NCBI GenBank assembly: GCA_050251575.1
Contig: JBFWMP010000005.1
Coordinates: forward strand, 1 to 47,359
DNA: 47,359 nt
DNA from: X23 sp050251575
Lineage (GTDB): Bacteria; Bacillota; Clostridia; SK-Y3
Reading direction: 5' to 3'
In this document: positions 17,124 to 25,552 of the stretch, piece after piece
How the letters are laid out: each line of letters begins with the position of its first letter
Position numbering within the stretch: position 1 is the stretch's first letter
The notes under the pieces: model-generated
The model's database searches: none
Told to the model about the DNA's origin: nothing
The model's input: the letters and a program-made list of their open reading frames with translations, nothing else
Position numbers and translations under genes: made by a program

Positions 17124-17172
17124 CAGCTTCCAGCTTTTATCTCTAAGCTCTTAAGCTCCTAGCTCCCAGCTA
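17124..17172. repeat. AGCT-rich intergenic repeat, copy 3
   Basis: The 69-base gap between the trxB stop and the amidohydrolase start is almost filled by units such as AGCTTCCAGCTTTT, AAGCTCTTAAGCTCCTAGCT and CCCAGCTA. It is the longest and cleanest copy, and it ends just before the GGAGGGGG site of the amidohydrolase. Confidence 0.65.
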
Positions 17173-17174
17173 TC

Positions 17175-18092
17175 CTACCATCTATTTTCATTAATATATC
17201 TTTCGACTGCATAAGTAGCAATTGCTCCATCTGCTGCTGCGGTAACGATTTGACGCAAGAGTTTTTCTCTTATATCACCGGCTGCAAATACACCGAACTT
17301 ATTAGTTTGCATCGTTTCATCAGTAATAATATAACCTGCTCCATTCGTCTCCACTTTCTCTTTTATAAGCTCACTGTTCGGTACCACACCAATAGCAACA
17401 AACAAACCTTCAATATTTAAATTCTCTATCTTATTTGTCTTTAAGTTTTTTACGACAATGCCTTCAACCTGTTCTTCACCCAATATCTTTTCTATTGTTG
17501 AATCCCAAACGAACTCAATTTTATCATTTTCAGCCGCTGCATCTTGCAGCACCTTTGCCGCCCTTAAAGAATCTCTCCTATGTATTAAATAGACTTTTGG
17601 GCAAAACCGTGCGAGAAATAAGGCATCCTCAACTGCAGTATCTCCGCCCCCTACTACTGCAACAGTCTTATCCCGATAGAAAGCACCATCACAGGTAGCG
17701 CAATAGGATACACCCGCACCTCTGAGCCGTCTCTCTTTCTCAATCCCCAACTCTTTGGGATTTGCGCCCATTGCTAAAACCAAAGCTTTTGCCTGATAAA
17801 CGTTCTTATTAGTTTTAACCAATTTTTTAATGCTCTCTACATCAATATCAATAACATCTTCATATACGATTTCAATGCCAAACTTCTTCGCGTGTGCTTC
17901 CATCTTCATAGCTAAGTCTGGTCCGCTAATCCCCTCATTGAAACCAGGATAATTATCTACCTCATACGTCGTTGCTGCCTGCCCACCGACAAACATCTTT
18001 TCAATAAGCAATGCTTTTAATCCGCCCCGTCCGGCATATAGCCCTGCGGTTAGCCCAGCAGCACCGCCTCCAATAATAATGATATCATACAT
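17175..18092 (-). CDS. trxB: Thioredoxin reductase
   Basis: 305 residues. FAD/NAD(P)H pyridine-nucleotide disulfide oxidoreductase of the low-molecular-weight type: IIIIGGGAAGLTAGLYAGR at the N-terminus, VDNYPGF (~48), the redox-active CATC (~133-136), a second dinucleotide motif VVGGGDTAVEDALFLA (~155), and GVFAAGDIREKLLRQI (~270). It keeps thioredoxin reduced, although NADPH- versus ferredoxin-type specificity cannot be judged. I chose the Met at 18090-18092: it is 12 bases from GGAG, whereas the more upstream in-frame ATG (18104) abuts the site with no spacing. No thioredoxin gene is adjacent. Confidence 0.93.
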   Translation of the reverse strand: MYDIIIIGGGAAGLTAGLYAGRGGLKALLIEKMFVGGQAATTYEVDNYPGFNEGISGPDLAMKMEAHAKKFGIEIVYEDVIDIDVESIKKLVKTNKNVYQAKALVLAMGANPKELGIEKERRLRGAGVSYCATCDGAFYRDKTVAVVGGGDTAVEDALFLARFCPKVYLIHRRDSLRAAKVLQDAAAENDKIEFVWDSTIEKILGEEQVEGIVVKNLKTNKIENLNIEGLFVAIGVVPNSELIKEKVETNGAGYIITDETMQTNKFGVFAAGDIREKLLRQIVTAAADGAIATYAVERYINENRW

Positions 18093-18186
18093 AAGTGCAT
18101 ACATCTCCTTTCATAATTTACTATATATTCTTACACGTACATAATACGTATCCAAGCATCCATAAATAGACTCTTGGGCACAGCCT

Positions 18187-19155
18187 TTACACTTTCCTTC
18201 CAATCAATTGATTTAATATAGCTGCCATAATTTCCTTACTTGCACCATCCGGTACCATCTTCAAGTGTTGTCGTGCCTTATCAATATATCTTTTTGCAAG
18301 CTTTTGTGCGTAGTCTACTCCTCCTGAGTCAGCTGCAATACTGATGATTTTCCTGACATCATCGTCAGAAAATTCTTTCTTTGCAAGACATTTTTTCATC
18401 TTATCACTGTATGCATTACTTCTAAGTGCATATATAATAGGTAAGGTATAGATTCCTTGTGTAAAGTCGTTACTTACAGGTTTACCCATCAAAATATTTT
18501 CTCCTGTAAAGTCCAGCACATCATCAGTAATTTGGAACGCCATTCCCATTGACATTCCAAATTTCCCCATAGCACTAACCACTTTTCTTCTGCATCCTCC
18601 CTCATAACTCCCTATGTAACTGCTTATGCTAAATAGGACTGCTGTTTTTGCGGCGATTCTTTTTAGATATCCTGTAACATTCAATTCCGTTTTATACCTA
18701 GAATGGTATTGCTGTATTTCCCCTTCACATACTACTTTCACAGCACGTGCCATTTTGCTTGTATTCTCCATATCATTAAACTTTGAAAGAAGTAAAAAAG
18801 CCTTACACAAGAGGAAATCCCCCGTAAATACTGCAATATCTTTACCCCATTTGGATTGTACAGTCTGTCTGCCTCTCCTTAAATGTGCTTCATCAATAAT
18901 GTCATCATGTACCAATGTAGCCATATGTAGAATCTCCACTGCTGCTGCTAAAGGGATAATCTTATCCCTGTTATAACATCCTGACATGGCACAAAGTACC
19001 ATTAGCAACGGTCTTAGCCTTTTTCCGCCTGCATTCAATAGTTCCTCAGTCGTCTTAGCAACTAACGGCTGCTTAGAATGCACATTGGAAAGCAAAGCTT
19101 CTTCTATCAAATTCATTTCACATTCTATCTCGGGATAACCAACTAATAGATTCAT
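18187..19155 (-). CDS. Long-chain trans-polyprenyl diphosphate synthase
   Basis: 322 residues. It has both aspartate-rich motifs, DDIID (~85-89) and DDVLD (~210), with GGKRLRPLLMVL (~43-54), which identify an E-isoprenyl diphosphate synthase. Size and type match HepT/IspB-like enzymes that make the side chain of menaquinone or of demethylmenaquinone. No HepS or Men genes are adjacent. It lies 72 bases after apbE in the same orientation, probably co-transcribed, and near the NDH-2 gene, so a respiratory-quinone role is favoured over undecaprenyl synthesis, which uses cis-prenyltransferases. Confidence 0.88.
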   Translation of the reverse strand: MNLLVGYPEIECEMNLIEEALLSNVHSKQPLVAKTTEELLNAGGKRLRPLLMVLCAMSGCYNRDKIIPLAAAVEILHMATLVHDDIIDEAHLRRGRQTVQSKWGKDIAVFTGDFLLCKAFLLLSKFNDMENTSKMARAVKVVCEGEIQQYHSRYKTELNVTGYLKRIAAKTAVLFSISSYIGSYEGGCRRKVVSAMGKFGMSMGMAFQITDDVLDFTGENILMGKPVSNDFTQGIYTLPIIYALRSNAYSDKMKKCLAKKEFSDDDVRKIISIAADSGGVDYAQKLAKRYIDKARQHLKMVPDGASKEIMAAILNQLIGRKV

Positions 19156-19227
19156 TATTCACCTACAAAATATAACCGATTTACTTATTACCTGTATATA
19201 CAATATTACTTCTCTTATACAAGAATA

Positions 19228-20322
19228 TTATTTCAGCTTATACTCCTCATTTGTAATTTTCACTCTGTCCTTAAGTCCCTTGGTCAGGCTTACTTGTTTA
19301 TATTGGTTAATGACCATCGCCTCTATTCCAGGCTGTGCCTCAATGAATTGCAATCCTTTTTCTTCTCCCAGCAGGAATAAGCTGGTCGATAATGCATCTG
19401 CATCCATAGAATCCTCAGCAATGATAACCGCACTAATTAATCCACTAGATGCAGGATATCCTGTAAATGGATTTAAAATATGATGGTACAACTTGTTATC
19501 TTGTTCAAAGTTCCTCTCATAGGGACCGGATGTTACTATGGCCTTATCGGATAAGTCTATAGTTGCCATATATATACCTCTGCCCTGTACGGGATCTTGG
19601 AGACCTATTCTCCAGTCCTTCTCCCTGGATGCCCTTTGTCCTTTAATCATTAACGTAATATATTGTAACCATCCCACTTCTTTCTTACCAAGAACAATGA
19701 CATTTCCACCAAGATCAGCATAGGCACTGTTAATCCCTTGTTCCTTTAGAATTTTTATGACCTCATTTGCTGCATATCCTTTAGCAATACCTCCAAGGTC
19801 AATTCCTGCACCATCCTGAGCAAGTGTGATAGTATGCTCTTTTTCATCTAGTATTACCTTTTGATAATCTATTTTACTAATGGCCTGCTTTAATTCCAAA
19901 TCGTCAGGTACCTTTGGATGTTCACCACTAATCCCCCATAAGTCCACCAAAGGTTTAATAGTAATATCAAAATTTCCTTCTGTCAATCGCGAATAGAATA
20001 ATCCTCTTTTGACAACTTGATAAGTATCTTCCGCTACCTTTACGGCCTTACCCGGTTCACTGTGATTTACATTCCATATATCGCTGCCTTCGACGTAAGC
20101 ACTCATTGAAGCCTCAATTTCTTTTACCCTGTCCATAGCAGCTTCTACTGCCCTATCTGAATTTTCACCATATGCCTTGATGGTTATTAGTGTAGAAAGC
20201 ATAAAATTTGTCTTAGAAGTTGATTTCTCACCTATTGGATTAAGAAAGGTGATTCCGGAAAAGATAATGACCACCAGAATTAGTGTCAGCACCAGCTTCA
20301 AATGCCGCATTATAAATTTCAT
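19228..20322 (-). CDS. apbE: ApbE-family FAD:protein FMN transferase, membrane-anchored
   Basis: 364 residues. An N-terminal hydrophobic anchor (LVLTLILVVIIFSGITFLN, ~10-28) has no lipobox Cys. The ApbE domain has TLITIKAYG (~45), GISGEHPKVPDD (~130), the signature IDLGGIAKGYAANEVI (~178), ADLGGNVIVLGKK (~200), TSGPYERNF (~265), HHILNPFTGYPAS (~285) and the Mg-binding DSMDADALSTSLFLLG (~310). ApbE transfers FMN from FAD onto a threonine of partner proteins such as RnfG/NqrC or extracellular flavoproteins like PplA. No partner is encoded in the window. It is divergent from ndh with a 260-base gap, and upstream of the prenyl synthase. Confidence 0.93.
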   Translation of the reverse strand: MKFIMRHLKLVLTLILVVIIFSGITFLNPIGEKSTSKTNFMLSTLITIKAYGENSDRAVEAAMDRVKEIEASMSAYVEGSDIWNVNHSEPGKAVKVAEDTYQVVKRGLFYSRLTEGNFDITIKPLVDLWGISGEHPKVPDDLELKQAISKIDYQKVILDEKEHTITLAQDGAGIDLGGIAKGYAANEVIKILKEQGINSAYADLGGNVIVLGKKEVGWLQYITLMIKGQRASREKDWRIGLQDPVQGRGIYMATIDLSDKAIVTSGPYERNFEQDNKLYHHILNPFTGYPASSGLISAVIIAEDSMDADALSTSLFLLGEEKGLQFIEAQPGIEAMVINQYKQVSLTKGLKDRVKITNEEYKLK

Positions 20323-20582
20323 TTGAGTTCCTCCAGTATTATATATATACCATTATAAGCAAATAGTAATCAATACTTATTATTAACAAGATTCTTCTAA
20401 AATAATAGCATATATAAAGACCGATTTAAAGTGCTTATTAACAAACGTCCGGATTTGGTCAATTTGGTCTTTCAGAATTCTATATGCACTGCAGTTTATA
20501 ACACAGAATATTTAAAATATAGATTCTTTAATAAGATTTTACAGAATGGAAATAACTAATTATGCATGAATAAGGAGGTTTT

Positions 20583-22310
20583 ATGGTGATTAAAAAAAAT
20601 ATTGTTATTCTAGGTGGCGGATACGGTGGTATCAAAGCTGCCAAAGAACTTCATAAATACTTTAAAAAAGACCACAATATCGATATCGTACTAGTTGATA
20701 AAAATTTGTTTCATGGACTAATTACTGAACTTCATGAAGTAGCGGGCTACAGAGTGGAAGATAGCAGTGTAAAAATCCCTTTAGAGCATATACTCCAATA
20801 TACAAAAACTCGTTTTATTAATGCAAAGGCCAAGAAAATAGACTTGCAAAATAACACCATACTATTAGATAATTCCGAATTAAAATATGATTACCTTATC
20901 GTCGCTACAGGAAGTGAAGCATCTTCATTTGGAATTCCAGGAATTGAAGAGTATGCTTTCTCGCTTTGGTCTTTGGAAGATGCTCTAAAAGTTAAGAAAC
21001 AGATAATAAACATGTTTGAAGAGGCGAAACAAGAAAAAGATATTGAAAAAAGGAAAGAGCTGCTTACCTTCGTAATTGGCGGTGGTGGATTTACGGGTGT
21101 AGAATTAGCGGGCGAACTAATCCAATGGACAAAATATCTGGCAAAAGAGCATAAAATTAATCCTGATGAAGTGCGGCTGATAATGATTGAAGCACTTCCG
21201 CAGATTCTGCCTACATTAAAACATAGTCTCGTTCGTAAAAGTGAAACCTTTCTCAAAAAAAACAGACTTGAATTAATGACCGATTCACCTATTGTTCAGG
21301 TAACTCCTGAATCAGTAACCGTTAAAAACGGAGAAATCATCCGAACTCAAACCGTAATTTGGACTTCCGGGGTTCAAGCAAACAGCTTTGTAAAAGAAAC
21401 CGGCCTGGCATTATCAAAAAGAAACCGAATAGAAGTCAATAAATATTTGCAGGCTATAAATTACCCTAACGTGTACGCAGTAGGAGATAATGCTTATTCA
21501 ACGGATGAAAAAGGAAACGGTGTTCCCCCATTTGTAGAAGCTGCTTTGCAAACAGCACATACAGCAGCCTATAATCTTGCAAGTGATATTAAAGGCAGTA
21601 CAGAAAAAAAAGAATTCAAACCTGACTTTCATGGCGTATTAGTGTCTATTGGAAGTGTTTATGCAGTCGCAGATATTATGGGCTTTAGCTTGTCATCCAT
21701 ATTTGCTACTGCTATGAAACATATTGTAAATCTTCACTATATTTTTGAAGTAGGCGGTATTGAAAGCTGTATAAAATATCTGCAGCATCATTTTTTAACA
21801 AATGCAAGACACAAACCTGCATTAGCAGAAACTGCAATTGACCATTTCAATGCCCGTTCAAGGTCATACTGGCTGGCTATAGTAAGAATTGTCCTGGGCT
21901 TCGTATGGCTGGCATCTGCCATGGATAAGATATCAAGCGGTTGGCTTTCAGCAGGCGATAAGTTGGTATCCGGTGCATCACCACAGCTTATCGGACCAAG
22001 CAGTCCTGTGTTCTATGCTTGGTTTGTAGAGAACTTCATATATCAATATCCCTTGTTTTTTCAAGTTACCATTACGCTTATTGAGCTATTTATAGCCGTA
22101 TCATTCTTAACAGGTACTCTTACCTTTGTAGGTGCTATTCTGGTAATATTTATGAATATTAACTTTTATCTCTCCGGAACAGGACAACTCTATCTCCTCC
22201 TCGCCCATATCCCTATGCTGGGCGGTGCCGGAAGAGCCTTCGGACTAGACCATTATATTATCCCTTATGTAATGAGACAGGTAAGATTCTGGCAAAGAAA
22301 CAGTGTTTAG
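20583..22310 (+). CDS. NADH dehydrogenase type II with C-terminal DoxX-like membrane domain
   Basis: 575 residues. Residues ~1-420 are a type II NADH:quinone oxidoreductase: FAD motif VILGGGYGGIKAAKEL (~8-23), NAD motif VIGGGGFTGVELAGEL (~165-180), IWTSGVQA (~260) and YAVGDNAY (~300). Residues ~425-575 are a membrane domain of about four segments (LAIVRIVLGFVWLASAMDKI, then LFFQVTITLIELFIAVSFL and following) resembling DoxX-family proteins. Ordinary NDH-2 enzymes are ~400 residues without this domain. A membrane C-terminal extension is characteristic of the Ndh2 used in flavin-based extracellular electron transfer in Listeria. The ATG has AAGGAGG upstream; a strong terminator follows. Confidence 0.88.
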   Translation: MVIKKNIVILGGGYGGIKAAKELHKYFKKDHNIDIVLVDKNLFHGLITELHEVAGYRVEDSSVKIPLEHILQYTKTRFINAKAKKIDLQNNTILLDNSELKYDYLIVATGSEASSFGIPGIEEYAFSLWSLEDALKVKKQIINMFEEAKQEKDIEKRKELLTFVIGGGGFTGVELAGELIQWTKYLAKEHKINPDEVRLIMIEALPQILPTLKHSLVRKSETFLKKNRLELMTDSPIVQVTPESVTVKNGEIIRTQTVIWTSGVQANSFVKETGLALSKRNRIEVNKYLQAINYPNVYAVGDNAYSTDEKGNGVPPFVEAALQTAHTAAYNLASDIKGSTEKKEFKPDFHGVLVSIGSVYAVADIMGFSLSSIFATAMKHIVNLHYIFEVGGIESCIKYLQHHFLTNARHKPALAETAIDHFNARSRSYWLAIVRIVLGFVWLASAMDKISSGWLSAGDKLVSGASPQLIGPSSPVFYAWFVENFIYQYPLFFQVTITLIELFIAVSFLTGTLTFVGAILVIFMNINFYLSGTGQLYLLLAHIPMLGGAGRAFGLDHYIIPYVMRQVRFWQRNSV

Positions 22311-22317
22311 AATTATC

Positions 22318-22360
22318 ATAAATGGGACAGTGTTGTTGGTAACAACACTGTCCCATTTAT
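22318..22360. terminator. Perfect 20-bp convergent terminator between ndh and bioY
   Basis: ATAAATGGGACAGTGTTGTT (22318-22337) is followed by a 3-base loop and its exact inverse complement (22341-22360). It serves both converging genes. Its GGGACAG core is shared with the hairpin at 25504-25552. Confidence 0.9.
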
Positions 22361-22370
22361 ATCTTGACAC

Positions 22371-22952
22371 TTATTCAACTGGTACCAGCTTGGCTTTCCT
22401 TAAAATCGGTACAACTTGTGCAGCCACTACAGCTACAATAATAAACATGATTAAATCTTTTAGAATAAATGGAAATAGTCCTGCAGATAACGCACCCATG
22501 AGATTCATTTTGGTATTATTCATATAAAATCTTACAATAAAATATAAATAAGGTACACCTACCAGATAGATTGCGAAAAGCCCTGCGAGAACAGAAAGCA
22601 ACGTGCCCTTGAAGGTTACTGTCTTTAATCTTTCAGATATTATTCCGATAACATATGCACCTGCTGCAAAGCCCAATAGATATCCGAAAGAAGGCTTAAG
22701 CACGTACAGCAACCCTCCCCCTTCAGTAAATACAGGTATTCCCAATAATCCAATGCCTATGTATACTAGCTGAGACATCAGCCCTAACCGGGCACCCAGA
22801 AGTATTCCTGCAAAAGCACAGAAAAATGGCTGAAAAGTTAAGGGTAAAATCGGAAAAAGTATTTTGATCATTGCACCGATTGCCATTAATGCTGCAAATA
22901 AGGCTACTAGAATCATATCACGTGTCTTTGTCTTCATTAGTTTGTTCCTCAC
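22371..22952 (-). CDS. bioY: BioY biotin transporter S component
   Basis: 193 residues, about six membrane segments. Typical BioY motifs: ALFAALMAIGAMIKI near the N-terminus, LPLTFQPFFCAFAGILLGARLG (~35-56), YIGIGLLGIPVFTEGGG (~63-79) and PSFGYLLGFAAGAYVIG (~87-103). BioY is the biotin-binding unit of the ECF vitamin importer and uses a shared EcfAAT energizing module encoded elsewhere. Its promoter overlaps a BirA-type operator (23004-23036), so expression should fall when biotin is plentiful. The gene is monocistronic. Confidence 0.95.
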   Translation of the reverse strand: MRNKLMKTKTRDMILVALFAALMAIGAMIKILFPILPLTFQPFFCAFAGILLGARLGLMSQLVYIGIGLLGIPVFTEGGGLLYVLKPSFGYLLGFAAGAYVIGIISERLKTVTFKGTLLSVLAGLFAIYLVGVPYLYFIVRFYMNNTKMNLMGALSAGLFPFILKDLIMFIIVAVVAAQVVPILRKAKLVPVE

Positions 22953-22981
22953 TTTATATCACATATTATCTTACAACTAAT

Positions 22982-23036
22982 AAAATAACAAAACCAAAAA
23001 CAATTGTCAACTGTTTTTGGTTAAATTGGTTTACAA
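22982..23036 (-). promoter_or_regulatory. bioY promoter overlapped by a BirA-type operator
   Basis: On the minus strand, TTGTAAACC-N15-AGTTGACAA (23004-23036) matches the biotin-repressor operator consensus TTGTWAACC-N14/15-GGTTWACAA in all but two positions. The right half contains TTGACA (23005-23010), the -35 of a promoter with a 17-base spacer and TATTTT (22982-22987). Operator and promoter therefore overlap, as expected for repression by BirA with biotinyl-AMP. Confidence 0.8.
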
Positions 23037-23054
23037 TTGTTTTTAAGAGTATTA

Positions 23055-23945
23055 TCAATCTTTCTGTTCTCCGGATAGTTCTCTTTCTGATTTATGGGCA
23101 TCAAAAATGGTTTGATACATGATGATTCTAATGCTATCCATGATTTGCTCTTTTTTGTTCTCTATGGTTTCACTGGAGAAGCATATACGCTTGATTTTCT
23201 CTTGGCAATGGTCTATCTTCGGCATATAGAACGTATTAAATGCCGTAATATAATTTCGCGGAATGTTACTCTTTTCCCATTGTTCCTCAACCTCGTCTAA
23301 TTCAAGCTGTATCAAAGATACGGTACGATAATACAGAAGTTGGCTGTTCTTAGTATCCACTTCTTGAAATGTTTTATGCAGCTGTTGAATCATCTGCTTA
23401 CAGCCTATAAACTTAATTTCAAGCAGCCTCCTCATATTCTTATCTTCAAATGTAGGTACATGATATTTTAAAATTTCTTCGACTTCTTTGATCTCTTTTT
23501 CATTATTACTACCCATTCTCAGTGCTTCTTTTAACCAGGGTATTCTTAAATGTCCTAACAAAATATTGATAAACCTAGCTGATATTGGAACACCCAACAA
23601 TGCAAGATTTTCCAGTACACTTACTGCCTCTATAACCTCTAAGAATGAAATTATCACAAAAGAAAGTATGTTGGTTTCAACCATTACTAAAGTACCTATC
23701 TCTAACAATCTAACTGTTGCAATAGAAAGACTATACGTAATCACTTTTTTTATAAACTTTGCAAGTCCAAGACTGCTGAAACGGTTAAGCTTTATCGCTG
23801 CTGCTAATCCTGTAAGGGTATCGACTACGATAAGTGTCAATAAGACAATATAAGAGCTTTGTATGTCTCCTAAAAACCTGGATATAATTCCAATAATTCC
23901 TGAGATACAGCATAATTCAATTAAATAATGCGTTCTATTCATCAT
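23055..23945 (-). CDS. Holin-like membrane protein with C-terminal soluble domain
   Basis: 296 residues from the tandem ATG at 23945, which has GGAG at 5-6 bases; an in-frame extension to 24071 lacks a site. The first ~140 residues resemble the TcdE/phage holin family (Phage_holin_4_1): several hydrophobic segments, IVVDTLTGLAAAIKLNRFSS (~36-55) with the family's D-x-x-TG turn, then KKVITYSL. Residues ~150-296 are charged and helical (KEIKEVEEILKYHVPTFEDK onward), with no membrane segment and no domain I recognise. There is no endolysin, toxin or phage gene nearby. It may be a domesticated holin or a chromosomal membrane protein of unknown purpose. Confidence 0.7.
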   Translation of the reverse strand: MMNRTHYLIELCCISGIIGIISRFLGDIQSSYIVLLTLIVVDTLTGLAAAIKLNRFSSLGLAKFIKKVITYSLSIATVRLLEIGTLVMVETNILSFVIISFLEVIEAVSVLENLALLGVPISARFINILLGHLRIPWLKEALRMGSNNEKEIKEVEEILKYHVPTFEDKNMRRLLEIKFIGCKQMIQQLHKTFQEVDTKNSQLLYYRTVSLIQLELDEVEEQWEKSNIPRNYITAFNTFYMPKIDHCQEKIKRICFSSETIENKKEQIMDSIRIIMYQTIFDAHKSERELSGEQKD

Positions 23946-24124
23946 CCAATCTCCATTACATCTATTATAGTTAACATAACTGATATATAATATAATATGC
24001 TGCTCTTTCTTTTTGGTGACATTCCTAAGCAATAAACCCATTGATGCAAGAAAGGTATTTACTCCATGCAAAATATTTGATAAAATGTTTCTACTCTATA
24101 TTTATAAAAACTGGAGGCATTTTA

Positions 24125-25495
24125 ATGAAAGTAGCAAAATTCGGCGGCTCCTCGGTCGCTAATGCAGAACAGATAAAAAAAGTGTGTGATATTATCACAA
24201 GTGATCCTGAACGTAAATTAGTTGTCGTTTCAGCTCCCGGTAAGCGTGATAAAGGTGATATCAAAGTAACCGATTTATTAATTGATTGTGCACAGCAATA
24301 TCTTGAAAATAAATCAGCTGAAAAAGAATTAAAAGCTGTGATTACACGATATGCAGACATAGCGAGAGAACTGGAATTATCTGATGATATTATTGAAATT
24401 ATCAGTGATGACCTAAAAAGTCGTCTCTATACAGAGGTCAACGGCCCTGAAAAGTTTATGGATACCATGAAAGCTGCCGGAGAAGATAACTGTGCAAAAC
24501 TAGTGGCTCAATATCTTGTTAAGTTAGGCTTCGAGGCACAATATGTAAATCCTAAGGATGCTGGATTGCTGCTCAGCAGTGAATACGGAAATGCCCAGGT
24601 CCTTCCCGAGTCGTATGAAAACCTGCGTTCTCTTCGTGACAAACAAGGTATCGTGGTTTTTCCGGGATTTTTTGGATACACAAAAGACGGAGAGGTCGTG
24701 ACTTTCCCTAGGGGTGGTTCAGACATCACCGGTTCTATTTTGGCCGCTGCTGCAGAAGTAGAATTGTATGAAAATTTTACTGACGTTGACTCCGTATTTG
24801 TTGCTAACCCCAATATTATTCCTAATCCACAATCTATATCTCAACTCACCTTTCGTGAAATGCGTGAGTTAACCTATGCCGGGTTCACCGTATTACAGTC
24901 TGAGTCTCTTAGTCCCGTATTTCGTGCAGGCATCCCGGTATGTATAAAAAATACTAATAATCCATCTGCACCAGGAACAATGATTGTGCCTGAACACGAA
25001 AATAAAGATACCACAACCGCTGCCATCGGAAATGTCACCGGTATCGCTAGTGACGATGGCTTCTGCAGTGTTTATGTCAGTAAATACTTAATGAATAGAG
25101 AAGTTGGCTTTGGACGCAAGTTGCTGCACATTCTAGAAGATGAAGGACTTTCCTATGAACATATCCCTTCAGGAATTGACAATATGTCTGTTATACTGGC
25201 TGAAAGACAATTAACTCCCAAGATAGAGCAAAGAGTGCTTAATAGGATTACTAACGAACTGCATGTTGATGATATTGCCATTGAACGTAATCTTGCCATG
25301 ATTATTATCGTAGGAGAGAATATGCGCAATGCAATAGGTATTGCTGCAAGAGCAACCAATGCAATCGCTAAGGCTAAGGTGAATTTAGAAATGATTAATC
25401 AAGGTTCTTCAGAAATCAGCATGATGTTTAGCGTAAAATCAGACGATGCTGATAATGCTGTAAAAGCATTATATTATGAGTTCTTTGGCGCATAA
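24125..25495 (+). CDS. Aspartate kinase
   Basis: 456 residues. It phosphorylates aspartate, the entry to lysine, threonine and methionine synthesis. I chose the ATG at 24125 because it has CTGGAGG at 7 bases and begins with the family motif MKVAKFGGSSVA; the upstream in-frame extension has no site. Other motifs: VVVSAPGKRDKGD (~36), FPRGGSDITGSILAAA (~196) and YENFTDVDSVF (~218). Two C-terminal ACT domains span ~310-456 (VGFGRKLLHILEDEGLSYEHI and NAIAKAKVNLEMINQGSSEIS). Domain order fits the monofunctional, feedback-regulated aspartokinases. It stands alone, without dap or hom genes, divergent from the holin-like gene. Confidence 0.95.
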   Translation: MKVAKFGGSSVANAEQIKKVCDIITSDPERKLVVVSAPGKRDKGDIKVTDLLIDCAQQYLENKSAEKELKAVITRYADIARELELSDDIIEIISDDLKSRLYTEVNGPEKFMDTMKAAGEDNCAKLVAQYLVKLGFEAQYVNPKDAGLLLSSEYGNAQVLPESYENLRSLRDKQGIVVFPGFFGYTKDGEVVTFPRGGSDITGSILAAAAEVELYENFTDVDSVFVANPNIIPNPQSISQLTFREMRELTYAGFTVLQSESLSPVFRAGIPVCIKNTNNPSAPGTMIVPEHENKDTTTAAIGNVTGIASDDGFCSVYVSKYLMNREVGFGRKLLHILEDEGLSYEHIPSGIDNMSVILAERQLTPKIEQRVLNRITNELHVDDIAIERNLAMIIIVGENMRNAIGIAARATNAIAKAKVNLEMINQGSSEISMMFSVKSDDADNAVKALYYEFFGA

Positions 25496-25503
25496 TAATT
25501 AAT

Positions 25504-25552
25504 AAAAGAAGCAACATGGGGACAGTAAGGCTGTCCCCATGTTGCTTCTTTT
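25504..25552. terminator. Perfect 22-bp convergent terminator
   Basis: The left arm AAAAGAAGCAACATGGGGAC + AG (25504-25525) and its exact inverse complement (25531-25552) flank a 5-base loop TAAGG. It terminates aspartate kinase rightward and overlaps the last two bases of the converging DUF362 gene. Confidence 0.92.

Noticed and set aside
20323..20582. Rex redox-repressor sites between apbE and ndh
   Set aside because: Only half-sites TTAACAA occur; no full TTGTTAA-N4-TTAACAA palindrome. A TTTGGTCAATTTGGTC direct repeat was seen but has no assigned meaning.
23055..23945. Prophage remnant around the holin-like gene
   Set aside because: Neighbours are bioY and aspartate kinase with their own regulatory signals; no other phage genes or attachment repeats.
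23946..24124. Lysine riboswitch upstream of aspartate kinase
   Set aside because: The divergent gap is only ~180 bases and shows none of the conserved lysine-aptamer blocks.
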